From Salinigranum halophilum (GTDB taxonomy: Archaea > Halobacteriota > Halobacteria > Halobacteriales > Haloferacaceae), in assembly GCF_007004735.1 (NCBI RefSeq), contig NZ_SSNL01000005.1, positions 1 to 64,000 on the forward strand: DNA of 64,000 nucleotides, in the 5' to 3' direction. The notes under the pieces are model-generated. The model saw only the letters and a program-made list of their open reading frames with translations, ran no database searches and was not told the DNA's origin. A program made the translations under genes and the position numbers. Position 1 is the first letter of the stretch; every line of letters starts with the position of its first letter. Of this stretch, positions 7,621 through 15,861 are shown in pieces.

Positions 7621-8988
7621 TTATTTGAGCGGGTTGTTCTGGAAGCGGTCCACGTACAGCTGGGTCGTCTCTTCCTGGGCGGCGTCGTCGGTGTAGACTC
7701 CCGGCAGGCTGTAGCCGCTCGGCTTGTCCGCGTCCTTCCAGTCGAGAACCTCTTTCATGTCTGCGAGGTTCATCGGCTGCATGTCGATTTGAGGGTCCCA
7801 GGCGTCCTCACCGGCCTCGGCGACGGACATCGCCGTCCAGTCGTAAGGGGTCTCGCCCGAGAAGATGGCGTCGTTGTACTCGGCGGCGTCCACGACTGGA
7901 AGCCGGTCGATGACGTCGGTCCACTCGCTGGGGTTCTTGACACAGACCGGCGCGTTGAACGACATCATCCGCTCTGGACCGCTGAGCGTGTGTCCGTTGA
8001 TGTAGTCGTGACACTTCGCCACCGACCAGCCGGCCTGCCACGGGCCCATGCCCGAGACGGTGCCGGTCATCCGGTCCTCGGCGATGGCCGCGAGCCCGGG
8101 CTCGCTGGCGTCGATGCCGACGACGGGCACGTCGATGTCGTTCTCCTCGAGGATGGTGAGCCCGCCCAGCGCGACGGCGTCGTTCTGGCCGAAGAAGCCG
8201 TCGATGTCGTCGCCGAACTGCGAGACCTTGTCGTTCATGACGCTGCGGGCGTCCGAACGGATGAAATTGCCCGGCTGGCGCGGTCCCGCCATCTCGATGT
8301 CGGGGTACTCCTGTAGCGCCAGGTCGACACCCTTGTTCCGGCCGATGTTCGGGGCCGTACCGCGGTTCCCTTCGATGTGGACGAACGTGCCGCTGCCACC
8401 CATCGCCTCGAAGAGCATCTTCGCGCCGGTGTAGGCGTGGTTGACGAAGTGGGGCGTGAAGAACGTCACGTACTCCTCGCCGGCGTCCTGCGGGACGAAC
8501 CAGTCGGCGATGGTGACCGCGAGGACACCCGGGGTTTCGCCCTCGACCAGCGTCTCTGCCAGCGTGATTGCGGCGGCGTTGGTGTAGGTCTGCCCGGCGA
8601 TGAAGTCCGCGTTGTTCGATACTGCCGTGTCGAACTGCTGTTGCTGTGTCTGGACCTCACCGTTGTTCGTCTGGACGTTCGTCTCGTAGCCGAATGCCTC
8701 GCAAGCCTCGAGGTAGCCCTTCTCCCAGCTGAGCCAGTAGGAGTTCTGTCGGTTGGCGATGGAGCCCATCGAGGTCATGGAGCCGCCGTCCGACCCGGAA
8801 CTGCCCGACGAGTCACTCCCGCCGGAGCCGCCATCGGACGAGCCACCCGACCCGCCCGAACTGGTCGACGACCCACCGCCGGACCCACCTGTACACCCTG
8901 CGAGGCCACCCAGTGTGACCGCCGAACTCCCGATGGCGGCCTGCTTCAGGAAGCGACGCCTAGATTGGTTGCTGCTATCTCGTGCCAT
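7621..8988 (-). CDS. sugar-binding lipoprotein of the ABC transporter (Tat-exported)
   Basis: A 455-residue extracellular solute-binding protein. The N-terminus carries a twin-arginine motif (SRRRFLKQ, residues 9-16), a hydrophobic stretch, and a lipobox ending LAGC (Cys32), so it is probably Tat-exported and lipid-anchored, as is common in haloarchaea. A Gly/Ser/Asp-rich linker covers about residues 33-75. The rest resembles type-1 periplasmic sugar-binding proteins (ribose/galactose group), with segments such as 'FFGQNDAVALGGLTILEE' and 'VPVVGIDASE'. The sugar cannot be predicted. A TATA-like box (9021-9030, reverse) and a small inverted repeat near the likely transcription start suggest its own regulated promoter. 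Confidence 0.88.
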   Translation of the reverse strand: MARDSSNQSRRRFLKQAAIGSSAVTLGGLAGCTGGSGGGSSTSSGGSGGSSDGGSGGSDSSGSSGSDGGSMTSMGSIANRQNSYWLSWEKGYLEACEAFGYETNVQTNNGEVQTQQQQFDTAVSNNADFIAGQTYTNAAAITLAETLVEGETPGVLAVTIADWFVPQDAGEEYVTFFTPHFVNHAYTGAKMLFEAMGGSGTFVHIEGNRGTAPNIGRNKGVDLALQEYPDIEMAGPRQPGNFIRSDARSVMNDKVSQFGDDIDGFFGQNDAVALGGLTILEENDIDVPVVGIDASEPGLAAIAEDRMTGTVSGMGPWQAGWSVAKCHDYINGHTLSGPERMMSFNAPVCVKNPSEWTDVIDRLPVVDAAEYNDAIFSGETPYDWTAMSVAEAGEDAWDPQIDMQPMNLADMKEVLDWKDADKPSGYSLPGVYTDDAAQEETTQLYVDRFQNNPLK

Positions 8989-8996
8989 GTTTGCGA

Positions 8997-9030
8997 CACC
9001 ATCATGTGGTGAATACCTCCGTTTATAGTT
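8997..9030 (-). promoter_or_regulatory. promoter and possible operator of the sugar ABC operon
   Basis: On the minus strand AACTATAAAC (9021-9030) is a TATA-like box. It predicts a start site near 9000, where CACCA (8997-9001) and TGGTG (9007-9011) form a short inverted repeat that could bind a repressor. The operator reading is inference. Confidence 0.4.
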
Positions 9031-9117
9031 TATGATTGAAAATGAGGATGGTTTCTCGGGACACGCGGCTCGGGAGGGTCGCAGCGTCCCCGTCGGTCAG
9101 TGCGCAGTGGCACGTGT

Positions 9118-9894
9118 TCAGTACATCACCTTGCCCGCCGAGACGTTGACGTCCTGTCCAGTCATACGGTCGGCGTCCGACGAACAGAGGAACGCGACGG
9201 TGTTCGCGATGTCCTCTCGCTGGACGAGTTCCTGCCGTGGGCTCTCGCTCTCTGCGTCCCTGCGGACCTCCTCGTAACTCCGGCCAGTCGTCTCGGCCTT
9301 CTCTTCGAAGACACGACGGATGCGCGGGCCGTCGACAGAGCCGGGACAGACGGCGTTGACGTTGATGTCGTGTTCGCCGACCTCCGCGGCGAGCGTCCGG
9401 GTGAACCCGATGAGTCCCATCTTGGTGGTCGCGTACGGGGTCCGCTTCGTCAGGGGGCGCTTCCCAGTTACGGAGGCGATGTTGACGATGCGCCCGTAGC
9501 CCTGCTCTTTCATCGACGGGAGCACCGTCCGACACGTGTAGAAGGGGCCACGGAGGTTCACGGCGACCGTCTCGTCCCACTCCTCGGAGCTGATGCCCTC
9601 ACAGGCAGACGTCGGGCCGGCGATGCCCGCATTGTTGACGAGGTGCTCGATGCTGCCGAACTCCGAGAGTGCAGTCTCGACGACCGCTTCGACGCTGTCG
9701 AGATGTTTCAGGTTCGTCTGGTGTGTGAGTACTCGCTGTCCCTCGCTCTCGACGAGCGCAGCGGTCTCAGCCATCTCGTCCTCGTCGAGGTCGGCGATGA
9801 CGACATCGTGCCCCCGGGATGCGAGTTCGGCACAGATCGCCTGACCGATACCACGCCCTCCGCCGGTGACGAGGGCTGTGCTATCTCGTTCCAT
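9118..9894 (-). CDS. short-chain dehydrogenase/reductase (SDR)
   Basis: A 258-residue classical SDR with TGGGRGIG near residue 10, the acidic cofactor-selecting segment 'VIADLDE' (Asp suggests NAD(H) preference), NNAG, and a catalytic YxxxK (YATTK). Its C-terminus has 'TGQDVNVSAGKVMY' instead of the common GGxxx ending. It lies 129 nt upstream of the binding-protein gene on the same strand and divergent from the BKACE gene, so it is likely an enzyme of the same catabolic route, perhaps oxidising a sugar or polyol or its lactone precursor. The substrate is not known. Confidence 0.87.
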   Translation of the reverse strand: MERDSTALVTGGGRGIGQAICAELASRGHDVVIADLDEDEMAETAALVESEGQRVLTHQTNLKHLDSVEAVVETALSEFGSIEHLVNNAGIAGPTSACEGISSEEWDETVAVNLRGPFYTCRTVLPSMKEQGYGRIVNIASVTGKRPLTKRTPYATTKMGLIGFTRTLAAEVGEHDINVNAVCPGSVDGPRIRRVFEEKAETTGRSYEEVRRDAESESPRQELVQREDIANTVAFLCSSDADRMTGQDVNVSAGKVMY

Positions 9895-9918
9895 ATCACC
9901 TCAAGCTAGATGATAGTA

Positions 9919-9990
9919 CATAAAGATAGTGAACATCGAGCCGACATCGCTGTGCTCGGAGAGTGGGTCTCGCCTCCCGAAATAGTAAAG
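9919..9990. promoter_or_regulatory. divergent promoters for the SDR and BKACE genes
   Basis: TTTATG on the minus strand (9919-9924) is 25-30 nt from the SDR ATG at 9894. AATAGTAAAG (9981-9990) is 25-34 nt before the BKACE ATG at 10015. Both fit leaderless messages. The AT-rich centre could hold a shared operator for the IclR regulator; no convincing palindrome was found. Confidence 0.45.
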
Positions 9991-10014
9991 ACCCGACGCG
10001 AAACACATCGGGGT

Positions 10015-10869
10015 ATGCCGTATCAAGGGTACGACGACTACTTCCAGAAGAAGCTCATCATCACCGTCGCGACGACCGGTGGACTCCACGGGAAGGAGGC
10101 GAACCCGAACCTGCCAACCCAGCCCGAAGAGGTCGCACAGGACCTCGCCGAGTGCGAAGAGGCGGGCGCGTCGATGGTTCACCTCCACGCGCGAGACGAG
10201 AACCACGAGGACACGAAAGACGTCGCACGCTTTCAGGCACTCATGGACGCCATCGACGAGCACTGCGACGACATCATCGTGAACTTCACCACCGGGGGCG
10301 GCGGCATCTACTCGCGCGAGACTCGGCTGGCACCCATCCTCGAAACCGAGCCACGCCCCGAGGTCGCGACTGTCGACCTCGGCCCCATCAACTTCGGACA
10401 GACGCGAACGGCCGAGAACACACGAGAGCAGAACGAAGAGTACGCCGAACGGATGCGCGACGCGGGGGTAAAGCCCGAACTCGAACTGTTCAACCCGGGT
10501 CACATCCCCGAGGCGGAACACCTCATCGACGAAGGGCTCCTCGAGGAGCCCTACTGGGCGACCGTCATCTTCGGGATGCAGAACGGGATGCCCCCAGGAC
10601 CGCGAAACCTCGTGAACTTCGTCGACAACCTCCCCGAGCCCGTCGAGTGGCAGTGTCTCGCCGTCGGGAAACACCAGCTCCCGATGACCACCGCCGCGAT
10701 CACCATGGGTGGGCACGTGAGAGTGGGCATGGAAGACAACGTCTACTACCGCAAGGGCGAACTCGCCGAGAGCAACGCTCAACTGGTCCGTCGAACGGCG
10801 AGAATCGCCGAAGAACTCGAGCGCGACATCGCCTCGCCGAGTGAGGCACGTGAGATGCTCGGGCTCTGA
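10015..10869 (+). CDS. beta-keto acid cleavage enzyme (BKACE, DUF849)
   Basis: A 284-residue TIM-barrel protein of the DUF849/BKACE family. These zinc enzymes condense a 3-keto acid with acetyl-CoA and release acetoacetate plus a new CoA ester. The metal-site motif HLHARDE (about residues 59-65) and the conserved 'GGHVRVGMEDN' near residue 236 are present, as is 'IITVATTGG' at the N-terminus. The family is known from lysine (Kce), carnitine and other degradations; here the sugar-type neighbours suggest a sugar- or polyol-derived keto acid, by inference. The ATG at 10015 was chosen for its TATA box and because the family begins here; longer in-frame sequence upstream looks non-coding. Confidence 0.9.
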   Translation: MPYQGYDDYFQKKLIITVATTGGLHGKEANPNLPTQPEEVAQDLAECEEAGASMVHLHARDENHEDTKDVARFQALMDAIDEHCDDIIVNFTTGGGGIYSRETRLAPILETEPRPEVATVDLGPINFGQTRTAENTREQNEEYAERMRDAGVKPELELFNPGHIPEAEHLIDEGLLEEPYWATVIFGMQNGMPPGPRNLVNFVDNLPEPVEWQCLAVGKHQLPMTTAAITMGGHVRVGMEDNVYYRKGELAESNAQLVRRTARIAEELERDIASPSEAREMLGL

Positions 10870-11084
10870 CGGTCGCGTCGTTCCCCACGTGCGAATCCCT
10901 CGGCGATTGGGGCCAACTGTCCGTTCTCCACCTATTTTTCGCGTTTACTGGTAGCGAAGTTCAAGACCGGATGTGCAGGAAGAAACGAACCATGTTATAA
11001 ACACACCACGGCATCTCGGCATATCGAGGACAGACTCATTTGCACATACCGAATATTAAATAGGGAGGAATGCAAGTGCCAGTC
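10870..11084 (+). promoter_or_regulatory. intergenic region with the IclR promoter
   Basis: This 215-nt gap has AATATTAAAT (11052-11061), which is 24-33 nt before the ATG at 11085. Just upstream, CTCG-GCATAT-CGAG forms a short inverted repeat that could be an autoregulatory operator. GGGAGGA at 11063-11069 abuts an alternative ATG at 11070. No gene was seen in the gap. Confidence 0.4.
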
Positions 11085-11852
11085 ATGAACACCCAAGACG
11101 GCGGTCGAACGCTGCAGACGACGGCGACATCGCTGCGCGTCGTCGAGACGCTTCGAGAACTGGACGGAGCCCGGGTGACAGAGGTGGCAGACGAGATGGG
11201 CCTGGCACCGAGTACCGTACACGCTCACCTGACAACCCTCGCGGACAACGAGTACGTCGTCAAGACCGGCGACGTCTACCAGCTGAGTCTGGAGTTCTTG
11301 AGTCTCGGCGAGTACGTTCGCACGAGGCGAAAGGCGTACCGTATCGCCGAGTCCTACACCGAGCAACTGGCCGACGAGACGGAGTGTCGCGCCGTGTTCA
11401 CCGTCGAGGAGAACGGCCGCGGCGTCTACATGTACACCTTCTCCGGAACTCACGCCGTCTGGACCTACTCGACCGTCGGGAAGCGCTTCTACCTCCACCA
11501 GACGGCGGCCGGAAAGGCGACCCTGTCACAGCTCCCCGAGTCACAGGTCGACACAATCGTCGAGAAGTGGGGTCTCCCCGCGGCGACGGAGAACACCATC
11601 ACGGACGCCGAGGCGCTGCTGGAGCAACTCGCGTCCATCCGCGAACGCGGCGTCGCGTTCAACCACCAAGAGCAGCTCGACGGCGTCAAGGCCGTCGGTG
11701 TCCCCGTGAACGGCTCCGACGGGCAGGTGGTCGGAGCCTTCAGCGTCGCCAGTCCGGCGAACCGGATGACCGACGAGCGGTTCGAGGAGGAGATTCCCGA
11801 GACGCTGCTGGGCGTCGCCAACGAGTTCGAACTCGAGAACTCGCTGACCTGA
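11085..11852 (+). CDS. IclR-family transcriptional regulator
   Basis: A 255-residue regulator with the standard IclR layout: an N-terminal winged helix (about residues 10-70; 'VTEVADEMGLAPSTVHAHL' is the HTH) and a C-terminal effector domain, including 'YLHQTAAGKATLSQLPE', 'RERGVAFNHQEQLDGVKAVGVPV' and 'VGAFSVASPANRM'. Such proteins bind small carbon metabolites and repress or activate catabolic operons. Its position between the BKACE gene and the MocA/isomerase pair makes it the probable controller of this cluster. Start 11085 fits the TATA box; 11070 would add five residues. Confidence 0.88.
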   Translation: MNTQDGGRTLQTTATSLRVVETLRELDGARVTEVADEMGLAPSTVHAHLTTLADNEYVVKTGDVYQLSLEFLSLGEYVRTRRKAYRIAESYTEQLADETECRAVFTVEENGRGVYMYTFSGTHAVWTYSTVGKRFYLHQTAAGKATLSQLPESQVDTIVEKWGLPAATENTITDAEALLEQLASIRERGVAFNHQEQLDGVKAVGVPVNGSDGQVVGAFSVASPANRMTDERFEEEIPETLLGVANEFELENSLT

Positions 11853-11859
11853 GTATCTC

Positions 11860-11887
11860 ATTACAACTGTACTGATGTAATATCTTT
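11860..11887 (+). terminator. probable terminator of the IclR gene
   Basis: ATTACA (11860-11865) and TGTAAT (11876-11881) form a 6-bp stem, closely followed by a short T run (CTTTT, 11884-11888). It begins 7 nt after the stop codon. Confidence 0.4.
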
Positions 11888-12062
11888 TGCCAGCGGCGCT
11901 CGAGCCGGTTCGACGCTCGCGAATCGGTTATCGGGGGCGGCCGACGACGGGGCGGGCTCACCCGTTCGTCGACAGCTCGAGAGTGCGTGACAGCCATAAT
12001 GGTGTAACGAAGCGGCGGCGACACGACGACACGGTGGTTTGAGTGGGAGTCTGGCCAGAACC

Positions 12063-12069
12063 TTGATTA
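12063..12069 (+). promoter_or_regulatory. TATA-like box for the MocA/isomerase pair
   Basis: TTGATTA is 25-31 nt before the ATG at 12094. A purine-rich GGGAGG also lies just before the start. Confidence 0.35.
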
Positions 12070-12093
12070 CTCGGCCTTCTGTAGCGGGAGGCA

Positions 12094-13092
12094 ATGACGG
12101 TTACCATCGCCCTGGTCGGGGCCGGCGGAATCGGTACCATCCATCTCGGCACCCTCGCTGACATCGACGCGGCCGACGTGACTGCCATCTGTGACGTCTC
12201 GGCGGAGGCTGCGACCGCTGCAGCCGAGGAGTTCGGTGCAGACGTCTACACCGACCACGAAGAGATGCTTTCGAACGAGGACCTCGACGCGCTGTTCGTC
12301 GCGATTCCGCCCTTCGCCCACACGACACAGGAGACCGCAGGTGCCGAGGCGGGCCTCGACCTCTTTGTCGAGAAACCTATCGCCCTGTCGGGCGAGACCG
12401 CAGCACGCGTCGACGAGGCCATCGCCGAGGCACAGGTTCGCTCACAGGTCGGACATATGTATCGCTACTCACCGGCCGTCGAGGAGGCTGTCGACCGCAT
12501 CGGCGACCGCGACGTCGCGCTCATCGACGGCCACTGGGTCGGTGGTGTCCCCCCATCGGGCTGGTGGGGCGTCAAGGAGAAGTCCGGCGGACAGGTCGTC
12601 GAACAGGCGGCACACGTCTTCGACCTGGTTCGGTACTTCGGTGGCGACGTCGACTCCGTCTGTGCGCAGGGTGGAAAGAGCGTCGTCGGCGACGACATCG
12701 ACTTCGAGGACGCCGTGAGCGCGTCGATGAAGCACGAATCCGGCGCGGTCAGCCACGTGTCGACCTCGTGTGCCTCGCCGGACGAGCACGTCGCGCTACG
12801 GCTGGTCGGAGACGGCTTCCACCTCGAACTGGAGTTCTGGTTCGAAGGAGAAGACCACCCCGTCTCGCTCGGGCGGCTCACCGGAACGGTCGACGGCGAA
12901 CCTATCGAGTTGGAAGCCGAGGAAGACGCGTGGGCACGCGAGGTCCGTTCGTTCGTCGAGACGGTCGGCGGGGGTGAGGGTGACCTCCGCTCGCCGTACG
13001 ACGACGCGCGGAAGACCTTCGAGCTGACCCTCGCAGTCAACGAAGCCCTCGACGAGGAGAACGCCGTCGAACTCCCACTGGTCTCACAATGA
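12094..13092 (+). CDS. Gfo/Idh/MocA-family oxidoreductase
   Basis: A 332-residue NAD(P)-dependent dehydrogenase of the glucose-fructose oxidoreductase/inositol dehydrogenase family. The N-terminal Rossmann fold has GAGGIG (residues 9-14), and the family EKP motif appears in 'FVEKPIAL' with the catalytic-site Lys. The C-terminal beta-sheet domain includes 'HWVGGVPPSGWWGVKEKSGG' and 'EQAAHVFDLVRYFGG', where the His is the likely catalytic residue. Members oxidise sugars, inositols or their derivatives. Its last 4 nt overlap the next gene (ATGA), so the two are translationally coupled and should act in one pathway. Confidence 0.9.
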   Translation: MTVTIALVGAGGIGTIHLGTLADIDAADVTAICDVSAEAATAAAEEFGADVYTDHEEMLSNEDLDALFVAIPPFAHTTQETAGAEAGLDLFVEKPIALSGETAARVDEAIAEAQVRSQVGHMYRYSPAVEEAVDRIGDRDVALIDGHWVGGVPPSGWWGVKEKSGGQVVEQAAHVFDLVRYFGGDVDSVCAQGGKSVVGDDIDFEDAVSASMKHESGAVSHVSTSCASPDEHVALRLVGDGFHLELEFWFEGEDHPVSLGRLTGTVDGEPIELEAEEDAWAREVRSFVETVGGGEGDLRSPYDDARKTFELTLAVNEALDEENAVELPLVSQ

Positions 13093-13883
13093 GCCTCCGC
13101 GTCGCGGTCACGCTCCCGACGGTCTACCCCGACGACTCGTTCGCCGATGCCACCGCACGAGCCGCCGCCGCCGGTGCGGACGGCATCGAGTTCTTCGACT
13201 GGGACGCCGCCGACCTCGAGACGCTTACCCAGGCTACCGCGGAACACGACGTCGAGATCGCGGGGACGCTCTCCGCCGCACCGGGTGCGAGCATCGAAGG
13301 TCCGGATGGGATGACAGACCCCGACTGCGCCGACGACGCCGTCGCCGCAATCGAGGAGTCGCTACCTGTCGCGGCCGACCTCGGCTGTGAGACGCTCATC
13401 GTGACAACCGGCCCCGAACAGGCCGGGCTCGACCGAGAGACCCAGTACGAGAGCGTGGTCGACGTCCTCTCGCGCGCCGCGCCGACCGCCGAGGACGCAG
13501 GTGTGACACTCGTCCTCGAACCGCTCAACACCGTTGTCGACCACCCGGGCTACTTCCTCACCGACTCCGCCGAGGCGTTCGACATCATCAGAGCGGTCGA
13601 CAGCCCCCGGGTGAAGCTCCTCTACGACGTCTACCACCAGCAGATAACCGAGGGCAACCTCATCGACACCCTGACCGAGCACGTCGACCTGATCGGCCAC
13701 ATCCACGTCGCCGACGTCCCCGGTCGCCACGAGCCGGGGACGGGAGAGATCAACTACGCGAACGTCATCCGTGCGCTGGCCGACGCCGGCTACGACGGCT
13801 ACGTCGGCTGTGAGTGCTTCCCCGAAGGCGACCCCGACGCGGCAGTCGAGCGCGTCGTCGACTACGTCGAGTCCGCGAACTGA
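13089..13883 (+). CDS. hydroxypyruvate isomerase-like sugar-phosphate isomerase/epimerase (TIM barrel)
   Basis: A 264-residue xylose isomerase-like TIM barrel. Candidate metal-site residues are in 'LEPLNT', 'LLYDVYH', 'IGHIHVADVPGRHEP' and 'CECFPEG'. The 'VPGRHEPGTGEINY' segment closely matches the hydroxypyruvate isomerase (Hyi) subgroup, which interconverts hydroxypyruvate and tartronate semialdehyde; related proteins epimerise ketoses. It overlaps the MocA-type gene by 4 nt. Together they probably oxidise and then isomerise a sugar or small hydroxy-keto compound. The exact substrate is not known. Confidence 0.85.
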   Translation: MSLRVAVTLPTVYPDDSFADATARAAAAGADGIEFFDWDAADLETLTQATAEHDVEIAGTLSAAPGASIEGPDGMTDPDCADDAVAAIEESLPVAADLGCETLIVTTGPEQAGLDRETQYESVVDVLSRAAPTAEDAGVTLVLEPLNTVVDHPGYFLTDSAEAFDIIRAVDSPRVKLLYDVYHQQITEGNLIDTLTEHVDLIGHIHVADVPGRHEPGTGEINYANVIRALADAGYDGYVGCECFPEGDPDAAVERVVDYVESAN

Positions 13884-14167
13884 GTCGAGAACGACGGCGA
13901 CCGGCACGCGTGTGCGGGGCGCGGTTGCTGTCGCCGACACTCGACTGGGAACCCACCCTCTGGTAAAGACGAGCGGGCGAGAGAGAGAGAGAGTCGTCTC
14001 CGCCGCACAAATATATAATTACTTCTATTCGGTACCTTCTCTCATCACCAGCTCCCTGGCCACGTCGGGGCAGTCACCACCAGCTCCGAGTTCGTCGATA
14101 ACACCGACGTCACCACGGGACATCGACGCCCGCGAACCGTTATGTCTGTCGTCGGTCCACACAGTGT
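13884..14167 (+). other. intergenic region with a GA repeat and an orphan AT-rich box
   Basis: The 284-nt gap has a (GA)n tract at about 13978-13993 and AAATATATAATTAC at 14009-14022, a very strong TATA-like element. No start codon lies at leaderless distance from it. CGTTATG at 14138-14144 is the better-placed box for the esterase gene (24-30 nt). The first element may drive a leadered or small RNA transcript. No ORF is convincing here. Confidence 0.4.
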
Positions 14168-14881
14168 ATGACCACCACCGAATCGCCCGACAGCTCACCG
14201 GGTCCCCACCAGGGTCAGCCGGTGAAACACGCGGGCGCGCCCCTCCGCGTCGCCGACGCGGCGCTCGTCCTCCTCCACGGCCGCGGTGCGACGGCCGAGA
14301 GTATCCTCGACCTGGCCGACGAACTCGGCGTCCACGGCGTCGCTGCAGTGGCTCCGCAGGCGCAGTACAACCGCTGGTACCCTCAGTCGTTCCTCGCTCC
14401 GCTCGAGACGAACGAACCCGAACTGTCGTCCGCGTTGCACGCAGTCGATGACGTCGTCAGCGAACTCGTCGAGCGCGAGGTTCCGCCCGACCGGATCGTC
14501 ATCGGCGGTTTCTCGCAGGGGGCGTGTCTGGCCGCGGAGTACGCCGCCCGAAACCCTCGGCAGTACGGCGGTCTCGTCGTCCTCAGTGGTGGGCTCGTCG
14601 GCCCGGGGGAGACGGTGGTCGACCACACGGGCGACCTCGCCGGAACGCCCGTCCTCCTCGGCTGTAGCGACGTCGACCCCCACGTCCCCCTCGAACGCGT
14701 TCACGAGTCCCGCGACGTCTTCGAGCGACTCGGCGGTGACGTCACCGAACGCGTCTACGAAGGCATGGCTCACACCATCAACGACGACGAAGTCGCGTTC
14801 CTCAGAGACCGCCTCCAGACCCTCGTCGAACGGAAGCCGACGCCGAACGACAGCGACCCGGACGGAGGTGACGGCCGGTGA
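14168..14881 (+). CDS. alpha/beta-hydrolase (phospholipase/carboxylesterase, MhqD-like)
   Basis: A 237-residue hydrolase of the carboxylesterase/phospholipase (Abhydrolase_2) family. It has 'VLLHGRGA' (oxyanion strand), the nucleophile elbow GFSQGA (Ser near residue 119), 'GCSDVDPHVP' (Asp) and 'YEGMAHTIND' (His), so the catalytic triad looks complete. It overlaps the dioxygenase gene that follows (stop TGA within GTGA). In Bacillus the equivalent pair MhqD/MhqO responds to hydroquinones, which suggests a linked role in aromatic or quinone breakdown, by analogy. Confidence 0.88.
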   Translation: MTTTESPDSSPGPHQGQPVKHAGAPLRVADAALVLLHGRGATAESILDLADELGVHGVAAVAPQAQYNRWYPQSFLAPLETNEPELSSALHAVDDVVSELVEREVPPDRIVIGGFSQGACLAAEYAARNPRQYGGLVVLSGGLVGPGETVVDHTGDLAGTPVLLGCSDVDPHVPLERVHESRDVFERLGGDVTERVYEGMAHTINDDEVAFLRDRLQTLVERKPTPNDSDPDGGDGR

Positions 14882-15831
14882 CTCTCCCACCGCCGACTGC
14901 CGGGCTTCACCACGTCTCCGTCATCACCGGGACGACCGCACAGACGGTGTCGTTTTATACAGAAGTTCTTGGACTCAGATTCGTCAAGCAGACGGTGAAC
15001 TACGACGACCCGTTCATGCACCACGTCTACTTCGCCGACGAGCGCGGGAGCCCGGGGACGCTCCTGACGTGCTTCCCGTTCGAGCGGGGACAGGAGGGGC
15101 GGGTCGGGAAGCCACAGCCAACGGCGACTGCCCTAGCCGTCCCGCGAGCGAGCATCGACTACTGGGTCGACCGACTCAGCGCGTACGGGGCAGAGCAGGT
15201 GGAGCGGTTCGGTGAGCCGGTCGTTCGGTTCACCGACGGTATGGGACAGCCGCTCGAACTCGTCGGGACGGATACCCAAACAGAGCCGTGGAGCGACGGA
15301 CCCATACCGTCCGAGTACGCCATTCGCGGGTTCCACAGCGTGACGCTCGCCTCGACGAGTCCCTTCCAGACCGCCAGCGTTCTCGACGCGCTGGGCTTCG
15401 ACCTCCACGCACAGGAGGGCGACCGGGTCCGATACCGGACGGCAGCGCCCGGAAGCGAGCCGGGAACTGTCGTCGACATCCTCGATACGGACCTGCCGTT
15501 CGGCCGTGAGGGCATCGGCACCGCACACCATGTCGCATTTCGACTCCCCGACGAGACAGCACTGGAGGCGTGGCGTGACCTCCTGATAGCGGACGGGCTC
15601 GAACCGACGTACGTGAAAGACCGGACGTACTTCCAGTCGGTGTACGTCCGCGAGCCCGGTGGTATCCTCGTCGAGTTGGCGACAGACGGACCGGGCCTGA
15701 CCGTCGACGAGCCGGTCGAGTCGCTCGGGACAGGACTTCGACTCCCGCCGTGGCTCGAGGAGGACAGAGCGATGATAACCGCTCAGCTTCCGCCAGTTAC
15801 AGCGCGCGAGCCGAGCGAAGACCGCGAGTGA
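14878..15831 (+). CDS. ring-cleaving dioxygenase of the VOC superfamily (MhqO/LinE-like)
   Basis: A 317-residue protein with two VOC halves. The first begins 'GLHHVSVITG' and has 'VNYDDPFMHHVYFAD' with 'GSPGTLLTCFPF', which matches the hydroquinone-type extradiol dioxygenase group (LinE, MhqO). The second half has 'AHHVAFR' and ends with 'GGILVELATDGPG'; these His and Glu residues are the likely iron ligands. It should open hydroquinone-like rings using oxygen and Fe(II). The GTG start overlaps the stop of the hydrolase gene by 4 nt, so coupling is expected. Confidence 0.86.
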   Translation: MTLPPPTAGLHHVSVITGTTAQTVSFYTEVLGLRFVKQTVNYDDPFMHHVYFADERGSPGTLLTCFPFERGQEGRVGKPQPTATALAVPRASIDYWVDRLSAYGAEQVERFGEPVVRFTDGMGQPLELVGTDTQTEPWSDGPIPSEYAIRGFHSVTLASTSPFQTASVLDALGFDLHAQEGDRVRYRTAAPGSEPGTVVDILDTDLPFGREGIGTAHHVAFRLPDETALEAWRDLLIADGLEPTYVKDRTYFQSVYVREPGGILVELATDGPGLTVDEPVESLGTGLRLPPWLEEDRAMITAQLPPVTAREPSEDRE

Positions 15832-15861
15832 ATCGTGTGAGAAACGTCTTCTACCGGGGGT

